Source: Sphingomonas sp. NFR04 (GTDB lineage: Bacteria > Pseudomonadota > Alphaproteobacteria > Sphingomonadales > Sphingomonadaceae). From it: a stretch of 64,000 nt of DNA. The stretch is from the NCBI RefSeq assembly GCF_900114095.1, contig NZ_FORV01000008.1:62001-126000 (forward strand). Reading direction: 5' to 3'. The position numbers and the translations under genes were made by a program. Of the stretch, positions 32,788 to 41,738 are shown in pieces. How positions within the stretch are numbered: position 1 is the first letter of the stretch; every line of letters begins with the position of its first letter. The notes under the pieces are model-generated. The model was not told the DNA's origin. It was given only the letters and a program-made list of their open reading frames with translations, and made no database searches.

Positions 32788-35229
32788 GTGGCACGATCGA
32801 TTTCCCGCGCGGCGCTGTTGGGTGCAACCGTTCTCGCAAGCTTCGGCGCGACCCGCGCGGCGGCGCAGACCGAAGGCGCCGGCACCGCGACCGTCCAGCA
32901 GAGCGAGGACCAGGGCGGCACCAGCGGCAACGAGATCGTCGTCACTGGCAGCCGCCGCAGCGTCACGCTGCAGGACGCGCCGATCAATATCAGCGCGGTG
33001 TCGCAGGAAACGCTGCAGCGCCAGCGTGTCGACGATATCCGCGGCCTCGCCGCCTTCACCCCCGGCGTCACTATTGTCGATACCGGCCCGGCCAGCTCGG
33101 GCAACGTCATCCTGCGCGGGCTCTCCTCGGGCGACACCAGCGCGACCGGGGCGAACGCGAATGATTCGGTCGGCATCTATCTCGGCGAAGTGCCGCTCTA
33201 TCTCGACTTCAAGCTGATCGACATTGAGCGGGTCGAGACGCTGCTCGGGCCGCAGGGCACGCTGTACGGCCTCGGCACGCTGGCGGGCGCGGTGCGCTAC
33301 ATTCCCAACCGCCCGAACACGAGCCGCTTCTCGGTCGACCTGCACGGCCGCGGCTATGCCCAGTCGCACAGCGGCGACTTCGGCCGGATCGGCGACGTGA
33401 CCGTCAACCTGCCGCTGATCGCCGACCATGTCGCGCTGCGCTCGGTGGTCGGCTATTACGACAATCCGGGCTTTATCGATTACGACTATCTGCTGCAGAA
33501 GCCGGGCGTTTCCGATCCGCAGCCGGTGCGCGGCGACACCGCGGCCGATGCCTCGCTCGGTACCCGCGCCGACTATGCGCAGAACTACAAGCGCGCCGCC
33601 GACGTCAATTTCGAGCACACCTTCACCACGCGCAACACGCTGCTGCTCGAATACAACCCGAACGTGAAGGCGTTCCTCACCTACGCGCACCAGGATACCA
33701 AGACCAATGGCCGCCAGGCGAACGGCGCCGGCGTGCTCGGCACCGGCGATTATGTCGGCCCGTGGCGCTACCTCGAGCCGTTCCACCGCGCGGCGGACCT
33801 GTTCTCGGCCGAGCTCAACATCAACCTGTTCAACGTGGTGAACCTGGTCAGCACCACCGCCTATACCGAACAGAAGATCACCAATGTCGACGACAATACC
33901 GATCTGCTGCTCGATCTGAACTATGGCTATGAGGCGTTCCCGGCCTTCTCGTCCTTCGCCAACAACCACCGCAAGTACAAGCAGCTGAACCAGGAGGTTC
34001 GCCTCGTCTCCTCGCATGGCGGGCCGGTCAACTGGGTGATCGGCGGCTTCTACAACCGGCTGAAATACTCGAGCGACCGCCAGGAATATACGCCGGGCTT
34101 CGCCGCCTTCGCGGGCATCAACCGCCCCGACGACCTGGAGTACATCTCCTTCGTCGACACCAAGACGGTAGAGAAGGCGGTCTATGGCGAGGCGACGCTG
34201 CACGCGACCTCGGCCTGGCAGGTCACCGGCGGCCTGCGCTATTTCAAGTATGACGCGACCGCGACGGGCGGCACCGACACCCCGCTGTTTGGCGGGGGCC
34301 TTACCCGCACGCCCTATCCGCTGATCCAGTTCGCGCCCAGTCGCGTCCGCTCGGGCAGCACCGGCGACGACGGCTTCGTGTGGAAGGCCAACACCTCGTA
34401 CAAGTTCAGCCCGGACCTGCTCGCCTATGCCACCTACAGCACCGGCTACCGGATCGGCGGCGTCAATCGGGTCGCGCCGTGCGTGATACCGCTGCCGGCG
34501 GGGCAGAATGTCTGCGCGCTGCCCAACGAGCTCGCCTACAAGCCGGACAAAACGCGCAACATCGAAGTCGGCGTGCGCGCCTCGCTGTTCGACAAGCGCC
34601 TCCAGTTCACCCTCGACGCGTTCCGGGTGAAGTGGAACGACGTCCAGGTGCCGAGCCAGACGGTGAACGGCGCGGTGGGCATCACCACCAATGCCGGCGC
34701 GGCGGTCTCGAAGGGCATCGAATTCTCGGGTTCGTTCCGGATCGTGCCGCGGCTCACCCTGCAGGGCACCTATTCCTATGTCGACGCGCATCTGAGCGAG
34801 GACTTCCCCGACCTGGTCGTGAGCCAGGGCGTCCGATACGACGCCAAGGCCGGGGACCGGCTGCCGGGCTCGGCCAAGCATTCGGGCAGCGCCCAGCTGA
34901 TCTACACCCAGCCGCTGCCGCATGGCGGCGAGATCGAGGCGACCTGGGCGGCGACCTATACCGGCGACATCTATTCGCGCGTCGGCCTGCGCGGCTTTGG
35001 CGAGGCGATCCCCGATTACATGACGCACCGCGCCTCGGTCACCTATCGCGACAAGAGCTACGAGGTGAGCCTGTTCGCCGACAACATCTTCGACAAATAT
35101 GCCTATACGTCGATCAGCAACGACATCAGCTCGTTCAACCAGACGCGCACCGGCGTGGTCGAGCGCTATTATGCCCGATCGGTGCTGACCCCGCGGCGCG
35201 TCGGCATCGACTTCCGCATCCACTATTGA
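32788..35229 (+). CDS. TonB-dependent outer-membrane receptor
   Basis: An 813-residue receptor with a signal peptide (AALLGATVLASFGATRAAAQ) and a TonB box region around EIVVTGSRR. The plug domain contains DIRGLAAFTPGVTIVDTG, LRGLSSG and VETLLGPQGTLYGLGTLAGAV. The 22-strand barrel ends in a short terminal strand (VGIDFRIHY). Family membership is clear; the ligand is not. Start is GTG after AAAAAGGGGG. Followed by a hairpin and a ferredoxin gene. Confidence 0.93.
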   Translation: MARSISRAALLGATVLASFGATRAAAQTEGAGTATVQQSEDQGGTSGNEIVVTGSRRSVTLQDAPINISAVSQETLQRQRVDDIRGLAAFTPGVTIVDTGPASSGNVILRGLSSGDTSATGANANDSVGIYLGEVPLYLDFKLIDIERVETLLGPQGTLYGLGTLAGAVRYIPNRPNTSRFSVDLHGRGYAQSHSGDFGRIGDVTVNLPLIADHVALRSVVGYYDNPGFIDYDYLLQKPGVSDPQPVRGDTAADASLGTRADYAQNYKRAADVNFEHTFTTRNTLLLEYNPNVKAFLTYAHQDTKTNGRQANGAGVLGTGDYVGPWRYLEPFHRAADLFSAELNINLFNVVNLVSTTAYTEQKITNVDDNTDLLLDLNYGYEAFPAFSSFANNHRKYKQLNQEVRLVSSHGGPVNWVIGGFYNRLKYSSDRQEYTPGFAAFAGINRPDDLEYISFVDTKTVEKAVYGEATLHATSAWQVTGGLRYFKYDATATGGTDTPLFGGGLTRTPYPLIQFAPSRVRSGSTGDDGFVWKANTSYKFSPDLLAYATYSTGYRIGGVNRVAPCVIPLPAGQNVCALPNELAYKPDKTRNIEVGVRASLFDKRLQFTLDAFRVKWNDVQVPSQTVNGAVGITTNAGAAVSKGIEFSGSFRIVPRLTLQGTYSYVDAHLSEDFPDLVVSQGVRYDAKAGDRLPGSAKHSGSAQLIYTQPLPHGGEIEATWAATYTGDIYSRVGLRGFGEAIPDYMTHRASVTYRDKSYEVSLFADNIFDKYAYTSISNDISSFNQTRTGVVERYYARSVLTPRRVGIDFRIHY

Positions 35230-35234
35230 CCCCT

Positions 35235-35254
35235 GCCGCCCCCCAAGGGGCGGC
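35235..35254 (+). terminator. Terminator-like hairpin after the TonB receptor gene
   Basis: GCCGCCCC and GGGGCGGC pair perfectly around CCAA six bases after the stop. No T-run follows, so read-through into the ferredoxin gene is possible. Confidence 0.5.
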
Positions 35255-35318
35255 GTACCAAGTTGCTCCCACGGGAGGCGCACTCGCGCCTCCCGTCCCC
35301 TTTGCTCAAGGTGAAGAC

Positions 35319-35639
35319 ATGCTGAAATTGCTGGTTACCCCGCCCGCCGGCGCCCAGACGGTCGTCGAGGCGCAGGAAGGGCTGAGCGTGATGGAGATTA
35401 TCCGCGATGCCGGCTTCGAAGCGCTGCCGGCCTTTTGCGGCGGCGGACTTTCGTGCGCGACCTGCCATGTCTATGTCGATCCCGCCTTTGCTGAGCTTCT
35501 TCCGCCGATGAGCGACGACGAGGACGCGCTGCTCGACGGCGCCGAGCAGCGGCGCCCGGCCTCGCGGCTTTCCTGCCAGATCCCGTTCGGCCCGGCGCTC
35601 GACGGCCTTGCGGTGGAGATCGCGCCCGACCTGGGCTGA
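35319..35639 (+). CDS. [2Fe-2S] ferredoxin (adrenodoxin/putidaredoxin-like)
   Basis: A 106-residue electron carrier. The cluster cysteines are CGGGLSCATC (C-x5-C-x2-C, residues about 40-49) and a fourth in RLSCQIPFG near residue 87, followed by the usual hydrophobic C-terminal segment. Such ferredoxins serve cytochrome P450s, ring-hydroxylating oxygenases or iron-sulfur assembly. No partner oxygenase is nearby; the upstream neighbour is a TonB receptor, 89 bases away. Confidence 0.92.
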   Translation: MLKLLVTPPAGAQTVVEAQEGLSVMEIIRDAGFEALPAFCGGGLSCATCHVYVDPAFAELLPPMSDDEDALLDGAEQRRPASRLSCQIPFGPALDGLAVEIAPDLG

Positions 35640-35650
35640 CCCGGCGCCCG

Positions 35651-36505
35651 TCAGTGCAGCGCGCCGTCCAGATGGCCGAGCTTGTCGGGATTGCGCATCA
35701 CATAGACGGCGCGGATCTTGCCGTCGTCGATCAGCAAGGCGGTGGTCTGCAGCAATCCGTCGGCCTCGCGAGTGACGAAGCCTGGCAGGCCGTTGACATA
35801 GGCCATGTGGAGCAAGGTCCCCGGCCGTCCGTGCAGCAGCCGCGCGATGGCGGCGAAGCTGCGGGTGACTTCGCTCAGGCCGCGCATCACCCGCCCGGCG
35901 GCGGGCCGCTTGCCGCCGCCATCCGAGTGCAGCGTGACGTCCTCCGCCAGCATCGCGCCCAGCGCGGCAATATCGCCCCCGCGCGAGGCGGCGAAGAAGG
36001 CCTGCGCGATCGCCATCCCATGGCCGCGCTCCACCGGGAAGCGCGGCCGTTCGCCACGGACATGCTCGCGGGCGCGCGTGGCGAGCTGGCGGCAGGCGGC
36101 AGGATCGCGGCCCAGGCTCTCGGCGATCGTCTCGAAGCTTTCGTCGAACACGTCGTGGAGGAGGAATGCCGCCCGCTCGAGCGGGGAGAGCCGCTCGAGC
36201 GCCAGCAGCAGCGGCAGGGTCACGTCGTCGGCGGGTTCGGGCTCGACCACCGGGTCGGGCAGCCAGGGGCCGACATAGGTCTCGCGCCGCGCGCGTGCCG
36301 ACTTCAGCTGGTCGAGGCAGAGGCGGGTGACCACGCGGCGCAGGAACGCCTCGGGCACCCGCACTGCCTCGCGATCCGTGGCGGTCCAGCGCAGCCACGC
36401 CTCCTGCACCACATCCTCGGCATCGGCGACCGAGCCGAGCATGCGGTAGGCGACGCGGAGCAGCGTGGGGCGCAGCGCATCGAAGGCGGCGGCGGTGTCG
36501 CTCAT
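35651..36505 (-). CDS. ECF41-type RNA polymerase sigma factor with SnoaL-like C-terminus
   Basis: A 284-residue extracytoplasmic-function sigma factor. Sigma region 2 (YRMLGSVADAEDVVQEAWLRW) and region 4 (LSPLERAAFLLHDVFDESFETIAESLG) are followed by an extra NTF2/SnoaL-like domain from about residue 165 (AIAQAFFAASRGGDIAALGAMLAEDVTLHSDGGG). In ECF41 factors this domain modulates activity instead of a separate anti-sigma factor. The ATG overlaps the stop of the upstream carboxymuconolactone-decarboxylase-like gene, the hallmark partner. Confidence 0.92.
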   Translation of the reverse strand: MSDTAAAFDALRPTLLRVAYRMLGSVADAEDVVQEAWLRWTATDREAVRVPEAFLRRVVTRLCLDQLKSARARRETYVGPWLPDPVVEPEPADDVTLPLLLALERLSPLERAAFLLHDVFDESFETIAESLGRDPAACRQLATRAREHVRGERPRFPVERGHGMAIAQAFFAASRGGDIAALGAMLAEDVTLHSDGGGKRPAAGRVMRGLSEVTRSFAAIARLLHGRPGTLLHMAYVNGLPGFVTREADGLLQTTALLIDDGKIRAVYVMRNPDKLGHLDGALH

Positions 36506-36957
36506 GCCTTCCAGCCGAGTTCCGCCATGAACAGGTCGAAGCCGATGGCGATGCGGTTCCAGCCGTTGATCACGGTGATGGCGAGGGTCAGCTGCACCTG
36601 CTCCTCCTTGCTGAACTGCGCGGCGAGCGCATCATAGACCGGCTGCGGCGCGCGCTTGTCCGCAATCAGCGTCAGGTGGTCCACCCAGGCGAGTGCGGCA
36701 CGCTCGCGGGCGGTGTAGCAGGGCGCTTCCTCCCAGGCGGGCAGCAGGGCGATGCGCTGCTCGGTCTCGCCGGCCTGGCGCGCGTCGAAGCTGTGCATGT
36801 TGAGGCAATTGGCGCAGGCGTTGATCTGCGAGGCGCGCAGCTTCACCAGTTCGAGCAGCGAGGCTTCCAGCCCGCTCTGGGCGACGCGCGTCGAGAACTC
36901 CAGAAATGCCTTCATCAGCGCGGGGGCGGCAGCATGGGGGTTGGTGCGGCTGGTCAT
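36502..36957 (-). CDS. Carboxymuconolactone decarboxylase family protein (AhpD-like)
   Basis: A 151-residue protein with the AhpD-type redox motif CANCLNMH near residues 49-56, expected to act as a disulfide-based peroxidase or reductase rather than a true decarboxylase. It heads the operon with the ECF41 sigma factor. An ECF41-type promoter lies 35-61 bases upstream, so the sigma factor probably drives its own operon. Confidence 0.9.
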   Translation of the reverse strand: MTSRTNPHAAAPALMKAFLEFSTRVAQSGLEASLLELVKLRASQINACANCLNMHSFDARQAGETEQRIALLPAWEEAPCYTARERAALAWVDHLTLIADKRAPQPVYDALAAQFSKEEQVQLTLAITVINGWNRIAIGFDLFMAELGWKA

Positions 36958-36991
36958 GGGGCAGGTCCTTTTCGGTTGGTTCTGCGGACCT

Positions 36992-37018
36992 GACGAGACG
37001 GCGGCGCGGCGTGTGACA
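36992..37018 (-). promoter_or_regulatory. ECF41-type promoter
   Basis: On the minus strand TGTCACA (37018-37012) and CGTC (36995-36992) are separated by 16 bases, the -35/-10 pattern reported for ECF41 sigma factors. The -10 lies 35 bases before the start of the carboxymuconolactone-decarboxylase-like gene. Confidence 0.7.
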
Positions 37019-37072
37019 TGCCGCGCCGAAAAAAATGATCCGGAGGGGCGCGCGTCGGCCGCGCGGCCACGC

Positions 37073-37855
37073 TCAGGCCGCCACCGGCCCCAGATCGGCC
37101 TCGGCGATCAGCGCGAGGCGATAGGCCTGCACCTTGGCCGCGAGCTGCACGCGGATGCCGTCCAGCGACTCCGCCGGGATCGAGAGCCGGCCGAGACTGC
37201 GGCGCACCGAGGTGCGGTTCCTGTGGATCTTGAAGAACAATATCTGGGTGATGACTTCGTCCGCCGCCAGCCCGAATGCCGCCATTTCGGCAAGCAACCC
37301 CCGGTCGGGGCCCTGGCGGACATAAGTGAACTGGAAGCGGCCGATCTTCTGGCGCGTGCTGCGCTTGTTGAACAGCGTGATGAAGGGCGCCTTGCCGTTC
37401 ATCTGGTAGAGCCCGTCGAGCACCGCCAGCACCGCCTGCGCCGCGCCGGCGATCGGCGCAAGGAAGGCGGTGATCACGCCGGTGATGGCCTGGTGGACGT
37501 CGAGCCCGTCCCCCTTGACGTCGAGCTCGGACGTATCGCGCTGCTGGATCAGCCAGCCGAGGCGCATCATCCAGCGGAAATAGGCGTCGAAGAACAGCAT
37601 CGGATCGGCGTCCTGGCCGACCTCCTGGAGCGCCATCAGCTGGGCGAACAGCGCGCTGTCCGAAATCGCCTGCCGGAATTCCGCCTCGACGCCGGTCCCG
37701 AACGAGACGACATCGGCACCGATTACCAGCGACTGCTCCTTGCCAGGATCGAAATCGGGCAGTCCGCCGCCGGCCGGGGCATCGGCCGCGAAGGCTTCGG
37801 CAGGCGGCAGGTGGGCGACGGCAATGGCATCCCGCGCTTCGTGGATCGTCGGCAT
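37073..37855 (-). CDS. Unknown protein, third gene of the metallopeptidase-MBL operon
   Basis: A 260-residue protein of no family I can name. The N-terminal third is acidic. A stretch around residues 125-150 (ITGVITAFLAPIAGAAQAVLAVLDG) is hydrophobic enough for one or two membrane helices. The C-terminal third is basic and helical (FNKRSTRQKIGRFQF, IHRNRTSVRRSLGRL). It starts at ATG 37855 after GGAAGGGGAG, 20 bases past the MBL gene. Its constant partners are likely the two upstream enzymes. Confidence 0.75.
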   Translation of the reverse strand: MPTIHEARDAIAVAHLPPAEAFAADAPAGGGLPDFDPGKEQSLVIGADVVSFGTGVEAEFRQAISDSALFAQLMALQEVGQDADPMLFFDAYFRWMMRLGWLIQQRDTSELDVKGDGLDVHQAITGVITAFLAPIAGAAQAVLAVLDGLYQMNGKAPFITLFNKRSTRQKIGRFQFTYVRQGPDRGLLAEMAAFGLAADEVITQILFFKIHRNRTSVRRSLGRLSIPAESLDGIRVQLAAKVQAYRLALIAEADLGPVAA

Positions 37856-37875
37856 CGAATCTCCCCTTCCGTTCG

Positions 37876-39417
37876 TCAGAGCACGCGATATTCGAGGTAC
37901 AGATCGGTTTCCGTGAGCCGCGCCAGGAAATCGGCATCGACGTCCTTCAGCTCCGGATCGGCTGCACGGGTATCGGCATCGTAATGGCGGTCGTTGCGCA
38001 GGATGCGGTCCCTGGTGCGCGCCCGCAGCGCCGCCTTCACCCGGGGATTGGGCATCTGCCAGCCGCTGCTGCCCTGTTTCTTTCCGAACTCCTCGTCGGT
38101 CGGGACCGCGGCCACCAGGTCGTCGCGCGTCATCATGGCAAGCCCCTTTTCGTCGAGCGTGGCGTTGTGGCTGCCATGATGCCCCACCTTGTAGAAGCGG
38201 GTGCGGTTGAGGATCTGTTCGGCGCTGTGCTCGGCACCGGTCTCGTCGCGATAGGATTGTTCGTGCCACGACAGCCAGTTGCCGACCTGGGCATCGCCGG
38301 CGAACACCATCGAGGTGCCGTCGGGGAGGTCGAAGGCAAGCGCCAGGCTGGTATTGTTGGTGTCGCTGTCGAGCTTGAGGGCGAGCGGATCGGCGATGCC
38401 CAGCCAGTCGGCATCGATCCTGCGCCGCGCGTTGATCTTGAACAGCGCCCGTTCATGGGGGCTTTGCTCCGCCACCCTGTCGCCGAAATACCGCGCCGCG
38501 AGCCAGGCCGCGTCGTCGGACTGCGCCTTTCCCTGCTCGACATCGGCGACCGCGAGCGTGCGATATTGCGGCGCGAACGGCGTCTCTGCGCCGGTGCCGA
38601 GGTCGCCTCCTTCGGCGAAGCGCAAAATCTCGTCGCTCAGCTGGAGATCCGCGAGATAGGTTTCCTGCGCCTTGCCGGACGAAGGCTTGTCCTTGAACAG
38701 GAACTCCTCGTTGCGCGGCGGCCCCAGCACATAGGCGCGCAGCGCCGGCGCGCCGGGTTTCGCCGTCGGGGTAGGCAGCACCGTGCCGGGTTCGAGGAAC
38801 TGCGGCGGTGCCTTCGACTTGCTCTTGAGCGCGGCCATGATCTCGCGGCCCTGCAGGCGCTTGGCGCCGTTGCTCGTCGCGCCGCGAAAGCCCTGCAGTT
38901 CCACGGTCTGCGACGCGGCAACCGCGGCCGGCGAGGTGCGGTCGCCGCTGATCCGCTCGACCAGCGCGCTCAGCGCGGCCCCGGTCTTGTCGAAGCGTTC
39001 CCGCAACCGCTGGACCTGCGGGTCGCCGTCCTTCTCGGTCCAGCCCATCCACAGATTGGCGATCTCCAGCGTCTCCGCACCGGTCGCCGGATCGGCGCCG
39101 CCGAGAAACACGTCGCGCGCCTGCGAGAAGCCGGAGATATGGTCCCAATGCTCGTGCGTCACCACCAGCAGGTCCAGCACGCCGCCGGTGGTCTTCACGA
39201 TATCGGCGGCGATCGTCCGCATCCGCGCATCCGCATCGGTGCTGCCGAGCAGCAGCCCGCAATCGAACAGGATGTGCGAGGCCCGGTCGCCCTCGACGAG
39301 CCGAATCAGGAAACAGTCGCCGAGCATGCCCTTATAGGCGGCGTTCTGTGACAGCGCCCGGTACATGCGCACATGGACTTGGAGCGGCGCGGCTGCCGAA
39401 CTTGCGGTGCTGGTCAT
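37876..39417 (-). CDS. MBL-fold metallohydrolase (ComEC-like type)
   Basis: A 513-residue metallo-beta-lactamase-fold hydrolase. The metal motif THEHWDH (His88, His90, Asp92, His93) follows ILFDCG at residue 49. The later ligands lie in MVFAGDAQ and in KVGHHGSHNAT, a sequence typical of the ComEC/Rec2 hydrolase group. A large middle insertion (about 100-330) is unlike standard members and looks specific to this operon. The start is ATG 39417 (or the GTG at 39420); both overlap the stop of the upstream peptidase gene, so the two are co-translated. No signal peptide. Confidence 0.87.
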   Translation of the reverse strand: MTSTASSAAAPLQVHVRMYRALSQNAAYKGMLGDCFLIRLVEGDRASHILFDCGLLLGSTDADARMRTIAADIVKTTGGVLDLLVVTHEHWDHISGFSQARDVFLGGADPATGAETLEIANLWMGWTEKDGDPQVQRLRERFDKTGAALSALVERISGDRTSPAAVAASQTVELQGFRGATSNGAKRLQGREIMAALKSKSKAPPQFLEPGTVLPTPTAKPGAPALRAYVLGPPRNEEFLFKDKPSSGKAQETYLADLQLSDEILRFAEGGDLGTGAETPFAPQYRTLAVADVEQGKAQSDDAAWLAARYFGDRVAEQSPHERALFKINARRRIDADWLGIADPLALKLDSDTNNTSLALAFDLPDGTSMVFAGDAQVGNWLSWHEQSYRDETGAEHSAEQILNRTRFYKVGHHGSHNATLDEKGLAMMTRDDLVAAVPTDEEFGKKQGSSGWQMPNPRVKAALRARTRDRILRNDRHYDADTRAADPELKDVDADFLARLTETDLYLEYRVL

Positions 39418-41549
39418 CACGACCCCCGATGGATGAAGGCGAAGGGTTCGCGCGGGTTGCCGGTCACGGCGGCGGTGGCGGCCGTCATGTCCCCGCTGCG
39501 GAAGGCGCGCTCGCGCGCGAGCCGGTTGTCGTCGTCGATACGCTTGCGCAGGACGCGCAGCAGCCGCCCGTCGCGCAAATCGATGTGCAGCGTCGCGCCG
39601 CCGCGAAACCAGAAGTCGGGCGTTTTCCAGCGCAGGGCGCCGATCACGTCCTTCTTGCCCGCATCGGCCGCCTTCTGCTCTTCGGGATCGAAATAGGCGC
39701 GGCGGCGCTGGACGATCTGGGCGATGAGCATGTGCATCTCGAACCCGTCGGGCCCCGTACGCCGCGAGATGCGGGCCGAATGGACTTCGAAGCTGGGCTC
39801 CGCATCGGGATCCCAGCCGTCCGAAATCGAGCGTAGCGCCGCGGGATCGTTGACGTCGTCCACCCGGGCGGAGGCGGGGGTCAGCTTCAGCCCCAGCAGG
39901 CGCTCCCAGTCGGCGCGATCAGTGGTGCATCGCGCGAGCCATTGGTGGATCTCGCGCTGGTTGTGGGTGACCACCCGCATCGCGAGATCGCGCAGATTGC
40001 GCCCGCCGGCATGGCCGGAGCGATAGTCCCGCCGCGTATAGGTGACCTTGCCGGTCTGGCCTCCATCCTCGTCGTCGGCCTGTTCGAAGGCGACACCGAA
40101 CTGCAGAGGCTTGAGCATGTCCGCGAAAAACCAGGCCAGTGCGTCGTCCGGATCCATCTCGGCTTGCGGGGAAGCGCTCGGCGCCTCCGGGGGGTGGTTC
40201 GCGCGCGCAACCAGCGCCGGATATTCCTCGGGCCTGGGGGCGTCCCACAACAGGCTGTCCGGCGTCATCGAAATGCAGCCGGGGACGGTGATGCCCCAGC
40301 GCTTGAATGCTTCGACGAAAGCGACGCGATAGTGGAGCGGATCGTCGCGGACCAGGTCGGTGTCGGCGGTGATGATCGCCCGCAGATATTCGCCGAAGGT
40401 CATGCCGATCGGCGGCAGATAGTCGAGCGCGCGCACGCACATCCGCAGCACCTGGTCGGCTGCCGTCGCCGCCTCCTGCGTCAGGCGCCCGACCAGATCG
40501 GGGCTGAGGCCGTTGCCCGGCACCAGGCCGGGGCGCGCGAGCCGCAGCAGGTCCTCGCTGCGCCGCTCGTAGATGGTGACGAACGCATCGAACACCGCCG
40601 CCACCAGGAAGCCGCCGCGGGCATGCGGCTCGGTCGTCTCGCGCAGCTTGGCGATGGCGGCGGCGATGCTCGCAGCCGAACCCTCGTTCGTCCTTGCACG
40701 ATCGCCCAGCGCCTCCAGCGCGTAGCGGAGCGACTTGCTGCGGCCGATCGCGCGGCCGAACTGCTCGCCCAGCCCGGTCAGCAGTCCCGGCTCCCGCAGC
40801 GAGCCGTGGCTCGCCGCGAGCAGCTGGCGTACCACCGGCGCCATCGAGAAATGCTGGAGCAGCGCGACGATGTCGGCAAAGCCCTCGTGGAAGGCGCGGG
40901 CATCGACATGGCTCGGGTCGATCGAGCGCTGGCGCATGCCGTGGAGGATCGCGTGCGCGGTCTCGTGCGCGATGACGTCCTGCGAGAGACAGGTGAACAC
41001 CCAGCTGGCCTGCACGTCGGCGGCGCTTTCCTGCGGCTTGAAATAGCCGAACAGCAGTGCTCGCTTGTCCGGGCTGTAATAGGCATTGGCTTCGCGAAGG
41101 GCGTGCGGATAGATCCGCAGCCGTCGGGTGAAGTTGCGCTCGATCGCGTCGCGCGGAAGGTCGGTGGACGAGACCCTGTCGTCGCGGGCCCACAGCACCA
41201 CGCGGCCGAGCGCGCGCTCGAAGGAACGGATCGTCCGCATCACCACCGCGAACACCATCTGCTGGTGAAATTGCGGGCGGCCTTCGGAGGGTTCCAGCCC
41301 GCCGTCGCGCAGCCACGGGTCGTTGAGGTCGACCGGCGCGTAGAACAGTCCCGCCGCCGGATCGATGTCGATCACCTCGACATAGTCGTTGACCGGGCCC
41401 TTCTCGAGCGGCGCTTCCCAGCGCTCCTCCCAGGGCAGCTCGATGACATAATCATTGGCCATCGCCGTAGACAGCGTGACCGAGGCCTGCGGATCGAAGG
41501 CATAGACCTTCAACCGCCGCACGGCCGGCTTCGGATATTTCGTACTCAC
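39417..41549 (-). CDS. Thermolysin-like (gluzincin) zinc metallopeptidase domain protein
   Basis: A 710-residue protein without signal peptide. A thermolysin-type edge strand (EANAYYSPDKRALLFGYF, about 153-170) precedes the zinc motif HETAH at 195-199, and the third ligand is in HEGFADIV (Glu222, with Asp226 four residues on), the gluzincin E-x3-D pattern. About 480 further residues are uncharacterised, with charged and aromatic segments near the C-terminus (RRAYFDPEEQKAAD). Start GTG 41549 follows GGGGGGAGG. The stop overlaps the MBL gene. A cytoplasmic peptidase paired with a nuclease-like MBL fold suggests a conflict or quality-control system; function is unknown. Confidence 0.8.
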   Translation of the reverse strand: MSTKYPKPAVRRLKVYAFDPQASVTLSTAMANDYVIELPWEERWEAPLEKGPVNDYVEVIDIDPAAGLFYAPVDLNDPWLRDGGLEPSEGRPQFHQQMVFAVVMRTIRSFERALGRVVLWARDDRVSSTDLPRDAIERNFTRRLRIYPHALREANAYYSPDKRALLFGYFKPQESAADVQASWVFTCLSQDVIAHETAHAILHGMRQRSIDPSHVDARAFHEGFADIVALLQHFSMAPVVRQLLAASHGSLREPGLLTGLGEQFGRAIGRSKSLRYALEALGDRARTNEGSAASIAAAIAKLRETTEPHARGGFLVAAVFDAFVTIYERRSEDLLRLARPGLVPGNGLSPDLVGRLTQEAATAADQVLRMCVRALDYLPPIGMTFGEYLRAIITADTDLVRDDPLHYRVAFVEAFKRWGITVPGCISMTPDSLLWDAPRPEEYPALVARANHPPEAPSASPQAEMDPDDALAWFFADMLKPLQFGVAFEQADDEDGGQTGKVTYTRRDYRSGHAGGRNLRDLAMRVVTHNQREIHQWLARCTTDRADWERLLGLKLTPASARVDDVNDPAALRSISDGWDPDAEPSFEVHSARISRRTGPDGFEMHMLIAQIVQRRRAYFDPEEQKAADAGKKDVIGALRWKTPDFWFRGGATLHIDLRDGRLLRVLRKRIDDDNRLARERAFRSGDMTAATAAVTGNPREPFAFIHRGS

Positions 41550-41738
41550 ACGCCTCCCCCCTTCGAGAGCAGTGTTTTGCGATCCAGCGATGAAGTTTTT
41601 ATGATGCGACCGGCAGGCTCGCCTCAGTCGCGCAAACCTCCCGGGGGAGGGCGCCACCATCCGGACGAAATCCGACTCCGTATCGATCTAGTAGCAGGTC
41701 AGCGTGACGATGATAAGCGCACAATCGCGCCCCGATCG

